A stretch of 64,000 nt of DNA from Mycosarcoma maydis (lineage: Eukaryota > Basidiomycota > Ustilaginomycetes > Ustilaginales), in NCBI RefSeq assembly GCF_000328475.2, contig NC_026497.1:372001-436000 (forward strand). Reading direction: 5' to 3'. Every line of letters starts with the position of its first letter. The first letter of the stretch is position 1. Of the stretch, positions 26,452 through 35,502 are shown piece by piece. The position numbers and the translations under genes are program-made. The notes beneath the pieces are model-generated. The model was not told where the DNA came from and did not search any database. It saw only the letters and a program-made list of their open reading frames with translations.

Positions 26452-29145
26452 CTAAAGCTTGTTGTCGATGCTCGAGCTGAGCTGTGAATCCTCGCCCAGG
26501 CCTTCAGTCGCAGCTGCGAGCGCGGCCGAGAGGTCGAGGTGGAAGAAGGGTGTCAGATCATTGCCCCAAATGAAGGGAATTCCAATGCTGGCAGGCTCAG
26601 ATGGTCGTCGACCAGCCGGGTAGTTGCCCTCCTCCAAATTCTTCTCGACACTATCGCGCGAAGGCGTGTTATCGTTCGACGACGAAGCTTCACCGTTGCG
26701 CTGATCAAGCGTGTGCACATCGTACAACGCCTCGCCGATGGTGACCTTGCGGATCTGATCGGTCTCGTCATCGTCGTCGTGCAGATCGACGCGGCTCCGG
26801 CTGGCGACAGCTCCATCACCAGCAAGACCAGCTTCAAGCTCGGTAAGCTGCTTGTTAGGACGCCCCTGGAAGGGGTATGCTGAACCCTCGTTGGCAGATT
26901 TGTGGCTCATACGCTCGATGGCTTTGGCGCGGCGTTCAGCCTCAGCCTGTTCACGTGCGCGAAGCTCGTCAGCCGAGAGCGTGATGTTCTGAGGCTGCGA
27001 TACGACAGGCGCAATCTCGGTAATACGCTTGGATGGGAAACCGAGGCCGAAACCACCGGCGAGCAAACCACGTCGGATCCAAGGCGAAAGGATGTTGGCA
27101 AAGTGGAACTCTACCTTGGCATCGGCATATCGCTCGACGGCAGTGCGAACATCGACGAGCGTCTGCACCGAAGTTGTGTCGACATTGCTCACCGAGCTAA
27201 AGTCAAAGATCATGGCGCGAAGGATAGGGCGCCTGTCGACGACGTGGGCGGCAACATCAGCGTCATTGAGATCGTTTTTGCGTCCGCGGCAGGTAGCCGC
27301 GCGGAAAGCCTTGACAAGAGCCGGGTTGGGCGCGCCAGGATCGTTCCAGGGACGGTCACCGAGCCGACTGTTGGAGGTAGGCTTGCCTGGACGCGTCTGC
27401 TCCTTGACTCGGTCGATGAGGAGGTCGGCAAGGTGCGATGCGTTAGGGTAGGTGAAGGCCTCCTCGAATCGGTAGATGAGCACACCGGGCGGGGGAGGCT
27501 CGACGTGAATCGAGGGGTCACGCAGGCCGTCCTTGTCGTCGAGAGGCACAAAGACATCGCGATGCGAGAGTGTGACAGCGGACGAGTGAGGGGAGGTGGT
27601 GCCGTGGTGAACGCGGACAAGACCGAGCCATCGACCGCGAGGGCGGGCGATGCGGATGAGGAGCAGTGCCAACGAGGCAGCTACCGAGACATAGACACCG
27701 TTCTCGGTGTTGGAGAAGACGGTGGCAAAGACTGCGCCGAGGAAGATGATGAGCTCGAAGGGGCTAATGAGCCAGAACTTGTATGAGACCGAGAAGGGCA
27801 CGAGCAAGTCGGTGACGGCGTGAATAATAACGGCGGAAAGGACAGCGTTGGGAATCCAGTAGAAGGTACCGCTGAGCGCGTAGATGGCGATGAGAACGAG
27901 GATACCGGTGAACCAACCAGCCAAGGGAGTGCGCACACCAGACTTGGACTTGATGGCGGTACGCGAGAAAGAACCGGTAGCAGCGTAGGCACCGAAGCAA
28001 GGGCCGACAAGGTTGGTGACACCGATGGCGATGAGCTCCTGGTTGGGGTTGATCTTGTAGTTGTTGAGACGACCGAAAGACTTTGCAATGGCAATGTGCT
28101 CGAGAAGAAGCACAACCACCGAGACAGGCAGCTGAGGGGCAAGGTCGGAGAGGAGGGTGGTGTTCAGAACGGGCTGACCAATGTGTTTGAAGCCACGGGG
28201 AACGGTGAGGAGGACGCTGATGGGGTACTGTTTCGGGTTCTTGTAATGGCCCAACCAAATGCGCGAGGCGACGGTGAAGACGATGATAACAAAGGCGTTA
28301 CGCAGCACCGAGACAAAGAACATGGTACGAGCGGTGCGTGGGTAACGGGTGGGGAGCCAGCCGCAGAGCCACTTGACAAAGTAGAGGAAGAAGAGGGCTG
28401 GTAGACCAAAGGCAGCGTTGATGTTGGTGTGGGGGAGCGCCTTGAGCGTGTCGATGACAATCTGGTAAGCGGGATTGCCATTGGTGTTGACTTTGCTGAG
28501 ACCGAGCAGCTTGGGCACCTGACCAGCGGCGATCTGGAAGGCGGAACCCGTCATGAAGCCAGCCACGGCAGGGGTGGGGATGAACTCGATGATGAAGCCG
28601 ATGCGAAGGAGACCGATACCAAGACAGATGACACCGCACAGAAAGGCAAGCGCGGTGGCAATAACTTCGGCAGACCAAGCGTTGGTCTTGTTCATGACGT
28701 GTTGGATGACGTTGAAAGTTTGGAGCGACATGACAGCGACGGGACCGATGGTGACATCCTTGGAGGTGGCGAAAATGGCGTAGACCATGACACCAACAAA
28801 CGACGAGTAAAGACCGAATTCAGGCTTGAGACCGGCAAGCTTGGCATAGGACATGGATTGGGGAACGACGACGAGGGCGACAGTGATACCGGCAATGACA
28901 TCGCCGATGAGCCACTGGGTGTTGTACGAGGCGATCCACTTGCGGAAGGGAAAGAGACTGTCAAAGTAGTCGGCAGCCTTGGAACCGGGATGATTGAAGA
29001 TGTTGGCAAGCCAGTCACGACTGCTGACGACAGGGACACCGAGACGCTTCATTTCGGTGTCGTTGTAGCCGATGGTCCACTTGAGAGCATTGGTGCCCCT
29101 CTGTCGCAGAGAGGGCTTGGCCTCTTGGTGTAGTTGGGAGGCCAT
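26452..29145 (-). CDS. Sulfate permease, SulP family with STAS domain
   Basis: A plasma-membrane sulfate/proton symporter of 897 residues, read from the ATG at 29145 (MASQLHQEAK); a GTG 18 codons upstream is the only other in-frame candidate. The SulP signature lies at about residues 92-115 (VVPQSMSYAKLAGLKPEFGLY). Ten to twelve hydrophobic spans follow up to about residue 520. A cytoplasmic STAS domain then carries VLIYRFEEAFTYPNA and IFDFSSVSNVDTTSVQTLVD. The C-terminal 200 residues are charged and Ser-rich. The length and layout match fungal Sul1/Sul2. Such genes are usually induced by sulfur starvation, but I see no clear element proving that here. It lies next to the secreted-protein cluster without evident functional link. 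Confidence 0.94.
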   Translation of the reverse strand: MASQLHQEAKPSLRQRGTNALKWTIGYNDTEMKRLGVPVVSSRDWLANIFNHPGSKAADYFDSLFPFRKWIASYNTQWLIGDVIAGITVALVVVPQSMSYAKLAGLKPEFGLYSSFVGVMVYAIFATSKDVTIGPVAVMSLQTFNVIQHVMNKTNAWSAEVIATALAFLCGVICLGIGLLRIGFIIEFIPTPAVAGFMTGSAFQIAAGQVPKLLGLSKVNTNGNPAYQIVIDTLKALPHTNINAAFGLPALFFLYFVKWLCGWLPTRYPRTARTMFFVSVLRNAFVIIVFTVASRIWLGHYKNPKQYPISVLLTVPRGFKHIGQPVLNTTLLSDLAPQLPVSVVVLLLEHIAIAKSFGRLNNYKINPNQELIAIGVTNLVGPCFGAYAATGSFSRTAIKSKSGVRTPLAGWFTGILVLIAIYALSGTFYWIPNAVLSAVIIHAVTDLLVPFSVSYKFWLISPFELIIFLGAVFATVFSNTENGVYVSVAASLALLLIRIARPRGRWLGLVRVHHGTTSPHSSAVTLSHRDVFVPLDDKDGLRDPSIHVEPPPPGVLIYRFEEAFTYPNASHLADLLIDRVKEQTRPGKPTSNSRLGDRPWNDPGAPNPALVKAFRAATCRGRKNDLNDADVAAHVVDRRPILRAMIFDFSSVSNVDTTSVQTLVDVRTAVERYADAKVEFHFANILSPWIRRGLLAGGFGLGFPSKRITEIAPVVSQPQNITLSADELRAREQAEAERRAKAIERMSHKSANEGSAYPFQGRPNKQLTELEAGLAGDGAVASRSRVDLHDDDDETDQIRKVTIGEALYDVHTLDQRNGEASSSNDNTPSRDSVEKNLEEGNYPAGRRPSEPASIGIPFIWGNDLTPFFHLDLSAALAAATEGLGEDSQLSSSIDNKL

Positions 29146-29267
29146 GATCAAAGGGGAACGATTTGGTGGCGAAGGCAGGACCAACACCGGAGGGAACACA
29201 GAAGCGAACAGGGATAGGGAATAGGATCGGAAAGGTGATGTAAGAGAGAAGAAACGGAAGCGGTAGG

Positions 29268-29275
29268 CTATATAG
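29268..29275 (-). promoter_or_regulatory. TATA-like element of the sulfate permease
   Basis: CTATATAG (read on the minus strand) lies about 125 bp before the ATG at 29145. Its position favours 29145 rather than the upstream GTG, since a leader of normal length fits. Confidence 0.45.
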
Positions 29276-29440
29276 TCTTTTAGAGTTGCGAAGAGAGGTT
29301 GAAAGCGATCTCAGACTGCTGGTGCTGCTGACTGTTGAAGAACCCAGGTGAAAGCGTTGAAGCGGTGTTGACGGCACCAAGATTGATGCTTGCTACACTG
29401 GAGGACAGTGTTTGTCGAGTGGTAACAATCACGAATGTGG

Positions 29441-29460
29441 CGACAGAGAGAGAGAGAGAG
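29441..29460. repeat. (GA)n microsatellite
   Basis: A run of GA dinucleotides about 18 bp long lies in non-coding DNA upstream of the sulfate permease. Confidence 0.85.
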
Positions 29461-30235
29461 ATCGCGTGCCAAGGCTGGACGAATAAAATTTTGATCGAGC
29501 AAGCGAAGCAGCTGCCGGCGTCTCCAGGCGGAATGGCGGAAGAGGGACCCAGAAACAAGTGTCAAGGGTCGGAAGCGTACCGTGGCCAAGACAGGCTCGG
29601 GTGAATGAAAGGTGTGCAACTCCACGCGATTGACAATGGAGGCGATTTGAACTTTTGACAAGGGAAGCGCTCGAAAGGAGCGAGCCTCGTGGCTGCTTCT
29701 CAGCTTGATGCAGACGAAGCCAAGCGAGCTAGCGGTGAATGCAGCAAGGATGCGGCCTTAGGCAGAAGCGGGAAATCACGAATCAGCAGCAACTGATTGC
29801 ATTGATAATCGTGAATGTGGATGAGTAAAAGCTAGGCCTGGACTCGCGAGTTCTGTAGGGGAGGACTTGCACAGCACTAGCGTGGTACCTAGAACTCGAA
29901 GAGGCGATGGATGGAATGCCGACAAGCTTATGGCAAGGTGAAGCGAGTGAACTGCAAAGGATAAAAACAGAAGGCGGTAGAAGAGCACCCGCGAACGCAA
30001 ATGGCGTGCTGAGCCGGTTACGAGGTGAAACGAGGATGGTGCGAGGAAGAGACAGTTTGCTTGACTAACAGCTGTCAATAGATGTAAGATGTGTGCTGTA
30101 GAGAAGCGGTTGCTGCTTGAATTGCGGCTTGAGAAACGCTGTGGAAGGTGCCATCATGAATCACGAATCATGAATTGGACGGGCGGGGTATCCAGCAGAA
30201 GCAAGTATAGCGTGCTTGTGATGAACAGGCGGAAC

Positions 30236-30267
30236 GATTCACGATTCACGATTCACGATTCACGATT
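30236..30267. repeat. (ATTCACG)n tandem array
   Basis: Four to five copies of ATTCACG, the reverse complement of the CGTGAAT unit seen at 11867, 41159 and 49349. Confidence 0.92.
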
Positions 30268-30389
30268 CTTGAATCACAATCACGATCCAGAAGAACAACA
30301 AGCTCAGCTCGAGTACACTGTCATAGAGTGCGCCTGCTGAGACAAGGTCACGCCCATCTCAAGGTCATTCGTGATTTTCCATGATGTGA

Positions 30390-30668
30390 TTAGTGATTCA
30401 TGAAAATTTCAAAGTGCGATGCACGATGGGGGACTGCGGATGTACCGGGGTTTTTTGACCAATAGGCATCTGAGCAGGTTCTGCAAGTGTGACAGAAGAA
30501 TCGCTTCGAATTGCGACATCGGACGGAGCTGTCAGTCTGCGCACATTTTGGCTGCATGCAAACTGCAGCCACGGGGTCGTTAAGATCACACACATCACAG
30601 CGCAGTTGACGCGGTTTCCGTGTCCCATCTAGCGAATCCTCTTGTTCGCTATTGGCCACCTCGATCAT
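30390..30668 (-). CDS. Possible Cys-rich 92-residue protein
   Basis: The ATG at 30668 opens a 92-codon frame with eight cysteines in about 45 residues: CDVC, VCMQPKC, RC, FFCHTCRTC. The spacing suggests a zinc-binding module but matches no family I can name. The last residues are encoded by a copy of the intergenic AATCAC repeat, which argues that the 3' end, at least, is not an old coding sequence. It may be a remnant of a larger gene. No function is proposed. Confidence 0.25.
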   Translation of the reverse strand: MIEVANSEQEDSLDGTRKPRQLRCDVCDLNDPVAAVCMQPKCAQTDSSVRCRNSKRFFCHTCRTCSDAYWSKNPGTSAVPHRASHFEIFMNH

Positions 30669-31843
30669 CGACTCGGCCTGGGTGGCGAATGATGAAGAGA
30701 CAAAGATCCCATAGCTGAGCTCGTGCGTGCATTGTCGTGAGGCGTGGTCAGCCAAGTGGAATTTTGCCAACTGATTGACGGTGCAAGTCACAGTGAGGCA
30801 AAGTGTGCCAAGACTCAAAGCGGATCAGTCCCCGCTGTGGCACATCTAGAACGATAAGTTAACAAAAATTTGTGATGTATTAGCAAAAAGTTAACAGGTA
30901 AAATAAATTTTTAAACCGTGAATCACGAATCATGAACACAAGCGTGAAGCTGCCGCGGATGCTCTCCACATTCGTGATTGGCGAGTCGCATTCGTGATTC
31001 TGCGGATGAACGGCTACACCCGACAAGAAGCGTGAAGGCAACGTAGCTGAGAGGATGAGTAATGCTTCGATTGTCATGCGGTGCAACAAGGCATCATCAG
31101 AAGTTTCCAGAGATCAAACCTTACATTCTTGATTACATTCGTGATTCTTGATTATTGGCCCTTAACAATTCACGAGTAGTATATGATAATATCAGACAGG
31201 CAGAGGCTCGAGGCTCGAGCAAATCACGAATCCGCTTCACAAAAAATGTGGAGTTTTTGTCAAACTTTCACGAAGCACGCCATCCGGCACAAACTCGGTG
31301 ACGAGTTGACGTTTTTTGTACGGTAGGCGACAGCGCTTCGGTAGATTCACGATTTGCGACCCTTCGATCCGGTCAACTAAAATTCCCGACTAGCGTTAAC
31401 TTATGTAGAGCTTAGCTTGTTACGTCGTCTGCTGCAAGATACCGGAAAAAATAGCTTTAGCTATGTGTTATGGTCATTCACGATTGCTCGTGCGAAAAGT
31501 CAACGATGGCGCCTTGCGTTTCGTGTTGTTTCGTGCCAGGTCGCCATGCTACTTTGGCATGTGGCCCTAATCTTCCTCCCACGCTCACTTTCCAAGTTCA
31601 CTTCCGACAACAGCACCGCTGCGGGAAGCCTAGCTGTCACAGACCAGCAAGCCACTCAACTTTGGCTCCGCTTACAAATTAGCCGAGTTACAACGCAACT
31701 CGACCAAGCCGGAAAACAGAAAGCTGCATGTTGGCGTGATGACTCTCGTGAGTGTGCTTTCGTCGTCGAGACAGTATCGGGATTGCGTGTGTCAAGCTGC
31801 ATAGCACGAAGGCTTCTTCTTGTTCATTCCTAGCTTTCCAGCC

Positions 31844-33880
31844 TTACTTCTCTACAAAGGAGCTCGTCTGCGGTGAGGCTGTTGGCGAGGCTAGCGCTTC
31901 TAACGTACAGGCAACGCTTGCCATCGACAAGCTTGTATGGTCGGTGGTTACGGGCCTTACGGACCCAGCTCTGGCAGTGCAAGCCTCACCGGCGGGGATC
32001 AACGGCGATCGAACCCGCTCGGGTGGTGCCCGAGGCAAATCAAAGTAAGACGTTGTCGAGCAGGCCGCGGCCTGGTCGACAGCATTTCGTTCCTGCGGTG
32101 GGGTCGAGGTCGAGACCGTGTCTGGCGTCGATGGCGTTATCACACGAGATGCTGACGACGCTGGCGAAGAGTGTCCAGACCCGGTGGCAGATCCAGACCA
32201 AGTGTTGCAACAGCCTTCCCGACTCTGTGACCTGGCGCGCGCCGCCTGCTCCTCTCGACGTTCCGCCTCTTCAATTTGCCGCAACATGCTTCGTGCTCCG
32301 TGTCGAAGCACAGGACTCTGCCTTGCCGCCCTTTGCCTTCGTGCCATAATTTCGCGTCGTAATGTGTAGTCCGCTTCCAGTAATCCCGTCGGATTCGTTG
32401 CGCCAGTGGCCGCACCCGCATTCGCCTCTGCTGTCGAAGCTTCCTGGGTGTCCTTGCTTGCAATGTGTGGTAATGGTGGCTCTGCTGCTGCCAATTCGGC
32501 TTCCGTCATTGGATGAACCGTCTCGTTGTGTAACTTTGCCACTTCGTCGGCCTGAATGGCGGTACGACTGGTGGAGCGTGTGGCTGAAACGCTGCTTCCG
32601 TCAGCATCTCTGTTTGAGAGGTCTACATCCTCTTGGCCTTCCAGCCACCTGATCCTAGCTGCTCGCGTCCACTTTGGTTCGTAGTTGGAAGCCAATCCCA
32701 CCTCGATTTTGTCTTGACAGTTCTTGCAACTACATTCCGTATTCAACGGAGCCTCGAATGGCCATCTACCAGCTTGAATCTCGCGTTTGATCGATAGGTC
32801 GTCAATACGCATCTCTGATGCGGTGCCGCTGCCAGGGCTGGCGAGTTCCGACGATCCAGAGTCTTCAGAAATGGCTCTTCGGAAGCGTCTCCAGCGTGAC
32901 AGCTTGCTCTTTTCTACAGGCGCCGCCGCCTGCTTGACATGGTTGGCCGGTCGAGATACGGATGTGTCGGCATTGGTATTCCACCCAGACGCTCCACCTT
33001 CATCCTCGGGAAAGCCGAGCGGCGAAGGACAGACGACGGGCACTCCGTCGGCTCGCCTGCGTTGCGCGAAGCAGCCATCGCGGTCATGCGAGCGCGTGGG
33101 GCGCAACGGGTTCATGCCATCGCTGCTCAATCTGGGTGGACCAGGTGCCTGCGGAGTGCTGTACCGGACGAGACAGCTCTTGCGCCTGCTGCCGGTGGAC
33201 ATGGGACGTTGATTCCGCAGCTCGCTGACACTACGCACAAATGGACTAGTACAGCGAGGCAATTGGTATGTTAGCGATGGTGAGTTAGCAACAGTATGAT
33301 GAACACCCACCACCGATGCACGACGAGATGCTCCAGAGATGGCATGCTGGAACTCTGCATCCACGTCGTCAAAGTCCGGGACGCTTTCGTTAGAAGGTGA
33401 AATGTCGACGAATTCATCGTCATCGAATGGTATCGTAAGGTTTGGTGTTCCTCGGGCCGGAATGGGAGCGACCAGGCGGGGTCCGTCGTTACTGTTGGAG
33501 TTAAAGGCAGCCGAAACATTTGCGTCGATGGTGTTGGTGCTTGTCTCTAGACGGTCGTCAGTGCTGCCATTGACGCTGCTCCAACTTGCCAGACGTGTCT
33601 TCCACGAGGTAGTTGCATTGGGTGGAAAATTGCCTAGACCCACCACCTTTTTGAGAACGGGCGACTTGGCTCGCGCGAGTTGGGGTGAAATGGTGCGTGC
33701 AATTAAGCCGCTTGGTTGAGTGACGATGGGCGGGGACTGCGCGCGGGTAGGACAAAGGCTGAGCAGCTTGCGGAGTTCTGAGCAGTCGGTCTCGGGTATG
33801 ACTTGGCACTTGTGGTCAAAGGCAACCTGTTTGACGCCGGGCGAAGCGGTGCGGGTTCTTTGGGTATGAAGATGCGACAT
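31844..33880 (-). CDS. Hypothetical low-complexity protein, 678 residues
   Basis: I do not recognise this protein. It is a single open frame from the ATG at 33880, with fungal coding character over its whole length. It is rich in Ser, Pro, Arg and Thr and is probably mostly disordered. Features seen: an N-terminal basic/Ser region, an acidic stretch DDDEFVDISPSNESVPDFDDVDAEF near residues 150-180, and a Cys cluster near residue 385 (CSCKNCQDKIEVG) followed by a Trp/Arg-rich block (EPKWTRAARIRWLEGQ) that is the most conserved-looking part. There is also an Arg/Glu-rich helix near residue 565 (MLRQIEEAERREEQAARARS). The Cys block could bind zinc. No transmembrane segment or signal is seen. It stands alone between repeat-rich spacers. 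Confidence 0.75.
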   Translation of the reverse strand: MSHLHTQRTRTASPGVKQVAFDHKCQVIPETDCSELRKLLSLCPTRAQSPPIVTQPSGLIARTISPQLARAKSPVLKKVVGLGNFPPNATTSWKTRLASWSSVNGSTDDRLETSTNTIDANVSAAFNSNSNDGPRLVAPIPARGTPNLTIPFDDDEFVDISPSNESVPDFDDVDAEFQHAISGASRRASVVGVHHTVANSPSLTYQLPRCTSPFVRSVSELRNQRPMSTGSRRKSCLVRYSTPQAPGPPRLSSDGMNPLRPTRSHDRDGCFAQRRRADGVPVVCPSPLGFPEDEGGASGWNTNADTSVSRPANHVKQAAAPVEKSKLSRWRRFRRAISEDSGSSELASPGSGTASEMRIDDLSIKREIQAGRWPFEAPLNTECSCKNCQDKIEVGLASNYEPKWTRAARIRWLEGQEDVDLSNRDADGSSVSATRSTSRTAIQADEVAKLHNETVHPMTEAELAAAEPPLPHIASKDTQEASTAEANAGAATGATNPTGLLEADYTLRREIMARRQRAARQSPVLRHGARSMLRQIEEAERREEQAARARSQSREGCCNTWSGSATGSGHSSPASSASRVITPSTPDTVSTSTPPQERNAVDQAAACSTTSYFDLPRAPPERVRSPLIPAGEACTARAGSVRPVTTDHTSLSMASVACTLEALASPTASPQTSSFVEK

Positions 33881-35502
33881 GGTGGTTCGATGGCGTCACT
33901 GTTTGCTCCTTGCTTCCGTAATCGCCCGCATCCGACGTCGTATCTCGAATTTTAGGTCTAGCAATGTCGACTGTTGTGCAGTGTGGCAAGTGTTGTTGCT
34001 TTGGCGTCCAAGTGTTGATGCTCGAGGTGGTGGAAGCCTGTGCTTCTCGTCCGAGCGGTTCTAGTGTTTGAGCATAATGGACAGATCCGATATTGACCGT
34101 GCGTTGATCGCTCAGCCGTTCGATTGGCGACGTTGGATGAATGGCGCTCGCGAGATGATCGTGTTTAATGGGGATGATGGATGTTGATCAGGAGCAAGCA
34201 TGTCAAGCGACGTTACAGTCACGAGTCACGAGTGCAACGTGTGTGTTTTTGGTCGTTGTTGTAAATTCGACTTGAGCCCGTGGGGCAACACTCACAGACT
34301 CATCACCGCAAGAAGCGATGTGGTGTGTGTTGGTGGAGACTGCAGGCGGTGCAGCACAGTCGCAGAAGCATGCGTGAGTCGTGAGTGACAGGGCGTGCAC
34401 CTCTTTTGAAATTTTTGATTCACGATTTCTTCGGAAATCATAAATTGCAAATAAATTATGGGCTGAGAACCCTGGTATGTTCCATTCACGAGTTGAAAAG
34501 TCACGAGGGCAGGTGTAGACCCTTTTTTATTATTATTGATCATCACGAAATCACAATCGTGAATCACAATAATAATTGAATGGCCTGGCCTGATCCTGTG
34601 TGCGTGTGACTCGGGAACACAGCCACGAGACCCTGCTTGGCCAGCAGGGGTGCAAGCACTCACATTTGTTGACGCCAATGAATCGGCACAGATGGAGCGC
34701 ACATCTCGTTTAGCAACCACGCACATAATATCGATGTCAGATGTGGCTATTCTGCACCTTGCCGGTGGTGTATCTGCGCTTGCCAGGATAATGGGCTATT
34801 ATTGACGCTGTCAGTCTACAACGCTCTACGCTGAGCGCCCCATCCTCAAACATACGCGTGAGATGCATGTCAAAGCTGGCTCTGATGGGGCCTTGAATTG
34901 CCACATCTTCGAGGGATGGAGCTAGCCAGGCGAGGATGCTGCTGTCAGAAGAGGCAATCTTTGGATTCAGCAGCAGCAGCTGATTGCCCAAGCGTTTGGT
35001 AACAGCTTCACTCATCGTAAATAAGATTCATGTTTGACTCGTTAGAGCCGTCTGCGCCCTCCACTCTGTGGGACTCGGGATCTCGTGCGATTTCTGTGAT
35101 TTTGCTGGATCATTCGTGATTCACGATTCATGATTTGGTGATCTCCGCGAACAGGGCGGGCGAGTCACAAAAGCGCGTGAGTCGTGAGTTATGTGTGAGA
35201 GAACCCTTGAGTCGTGAGTTGAGCACCATGGCAAACTGTAAGCCATCTTGGCCCTCCTACAAGCCGACGATTGACATCATCCTCGTCCCGTCCCGTCACT
35301 TCCCTTCCGACAGATCTGCACTAGTTAAGTCTTTGTCAACTCGCAATGCTCGTCAACGTGGATTGATTCTGGGCACACCTCAATCATGGCCAGCCGCCTG
35401 GCATAAAGTCGGCTTACCCGAAACTCGACCTGACAGCGTCAATGACAGCGTCAATTTGAAGTTGACACTCGCCGTCGCTCTACAGGATTGCACAATCCAG
35501 CC
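33881..35502. other. Repeat-rich intergenic region
   Basis: 1.6 kb between divergently oriented genes. Repeat copies are dense at 34200-34240, 34375-34440, 34540-34575 and 35105-35230. A 92-codon minus-strand frame is listed separately. No other gene is supported. Confidence 0.55.
34737..35015 (-). CDS. Possible small protein (92 codons) or first exon
   Basis: The ATG at 35015 opens a frame of balanced, non-repeat composition (MSEAVTKRLGNQLLLLNPKI, then a helix-like stretch ending MHLTRMFEDG). A strong donor-like GTATGT follows the codons for MHLT, so this may be exon 1 of a small spliced gene, but I could not find an acceptor that gives a convincing second exon. No family is recognised. Confidence 0.3.
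   Translation of the reverse strand: MSEAVTKRLGNQLLLLNPKIASSDSSILAWLAPSLEDVAIQGPIRASFDMHLTRMFEDGALSVERCRLTASIIAHYPGKRRYTTGKVQNSHI

Larger units (their letters stand above)
29146..31843. other. Long intergenic region rich in AATCGTGA repeats
   Basis: 2.7 kb. It holds the sulfate permease promoter, a GA microsatellite (29441-29460), repeat arrays at 30236-30267 and many single copies (30150-30172, 30360-30400, 30915-31000, 31105-31155). One Cys-rich 92-codon frame is listed separately. No other gene can be supported. Confidence 0.6.

Noticed and set aside
26902..27786. Long plus-strand open frame of 294 codons opposite the sulfate permease
   Set aside because: It is antisense to the SulP coding sequence, is Gly/Glu/Asp/Arg-rich as expected of a shadow of a GC-rich gene, and has no domain.
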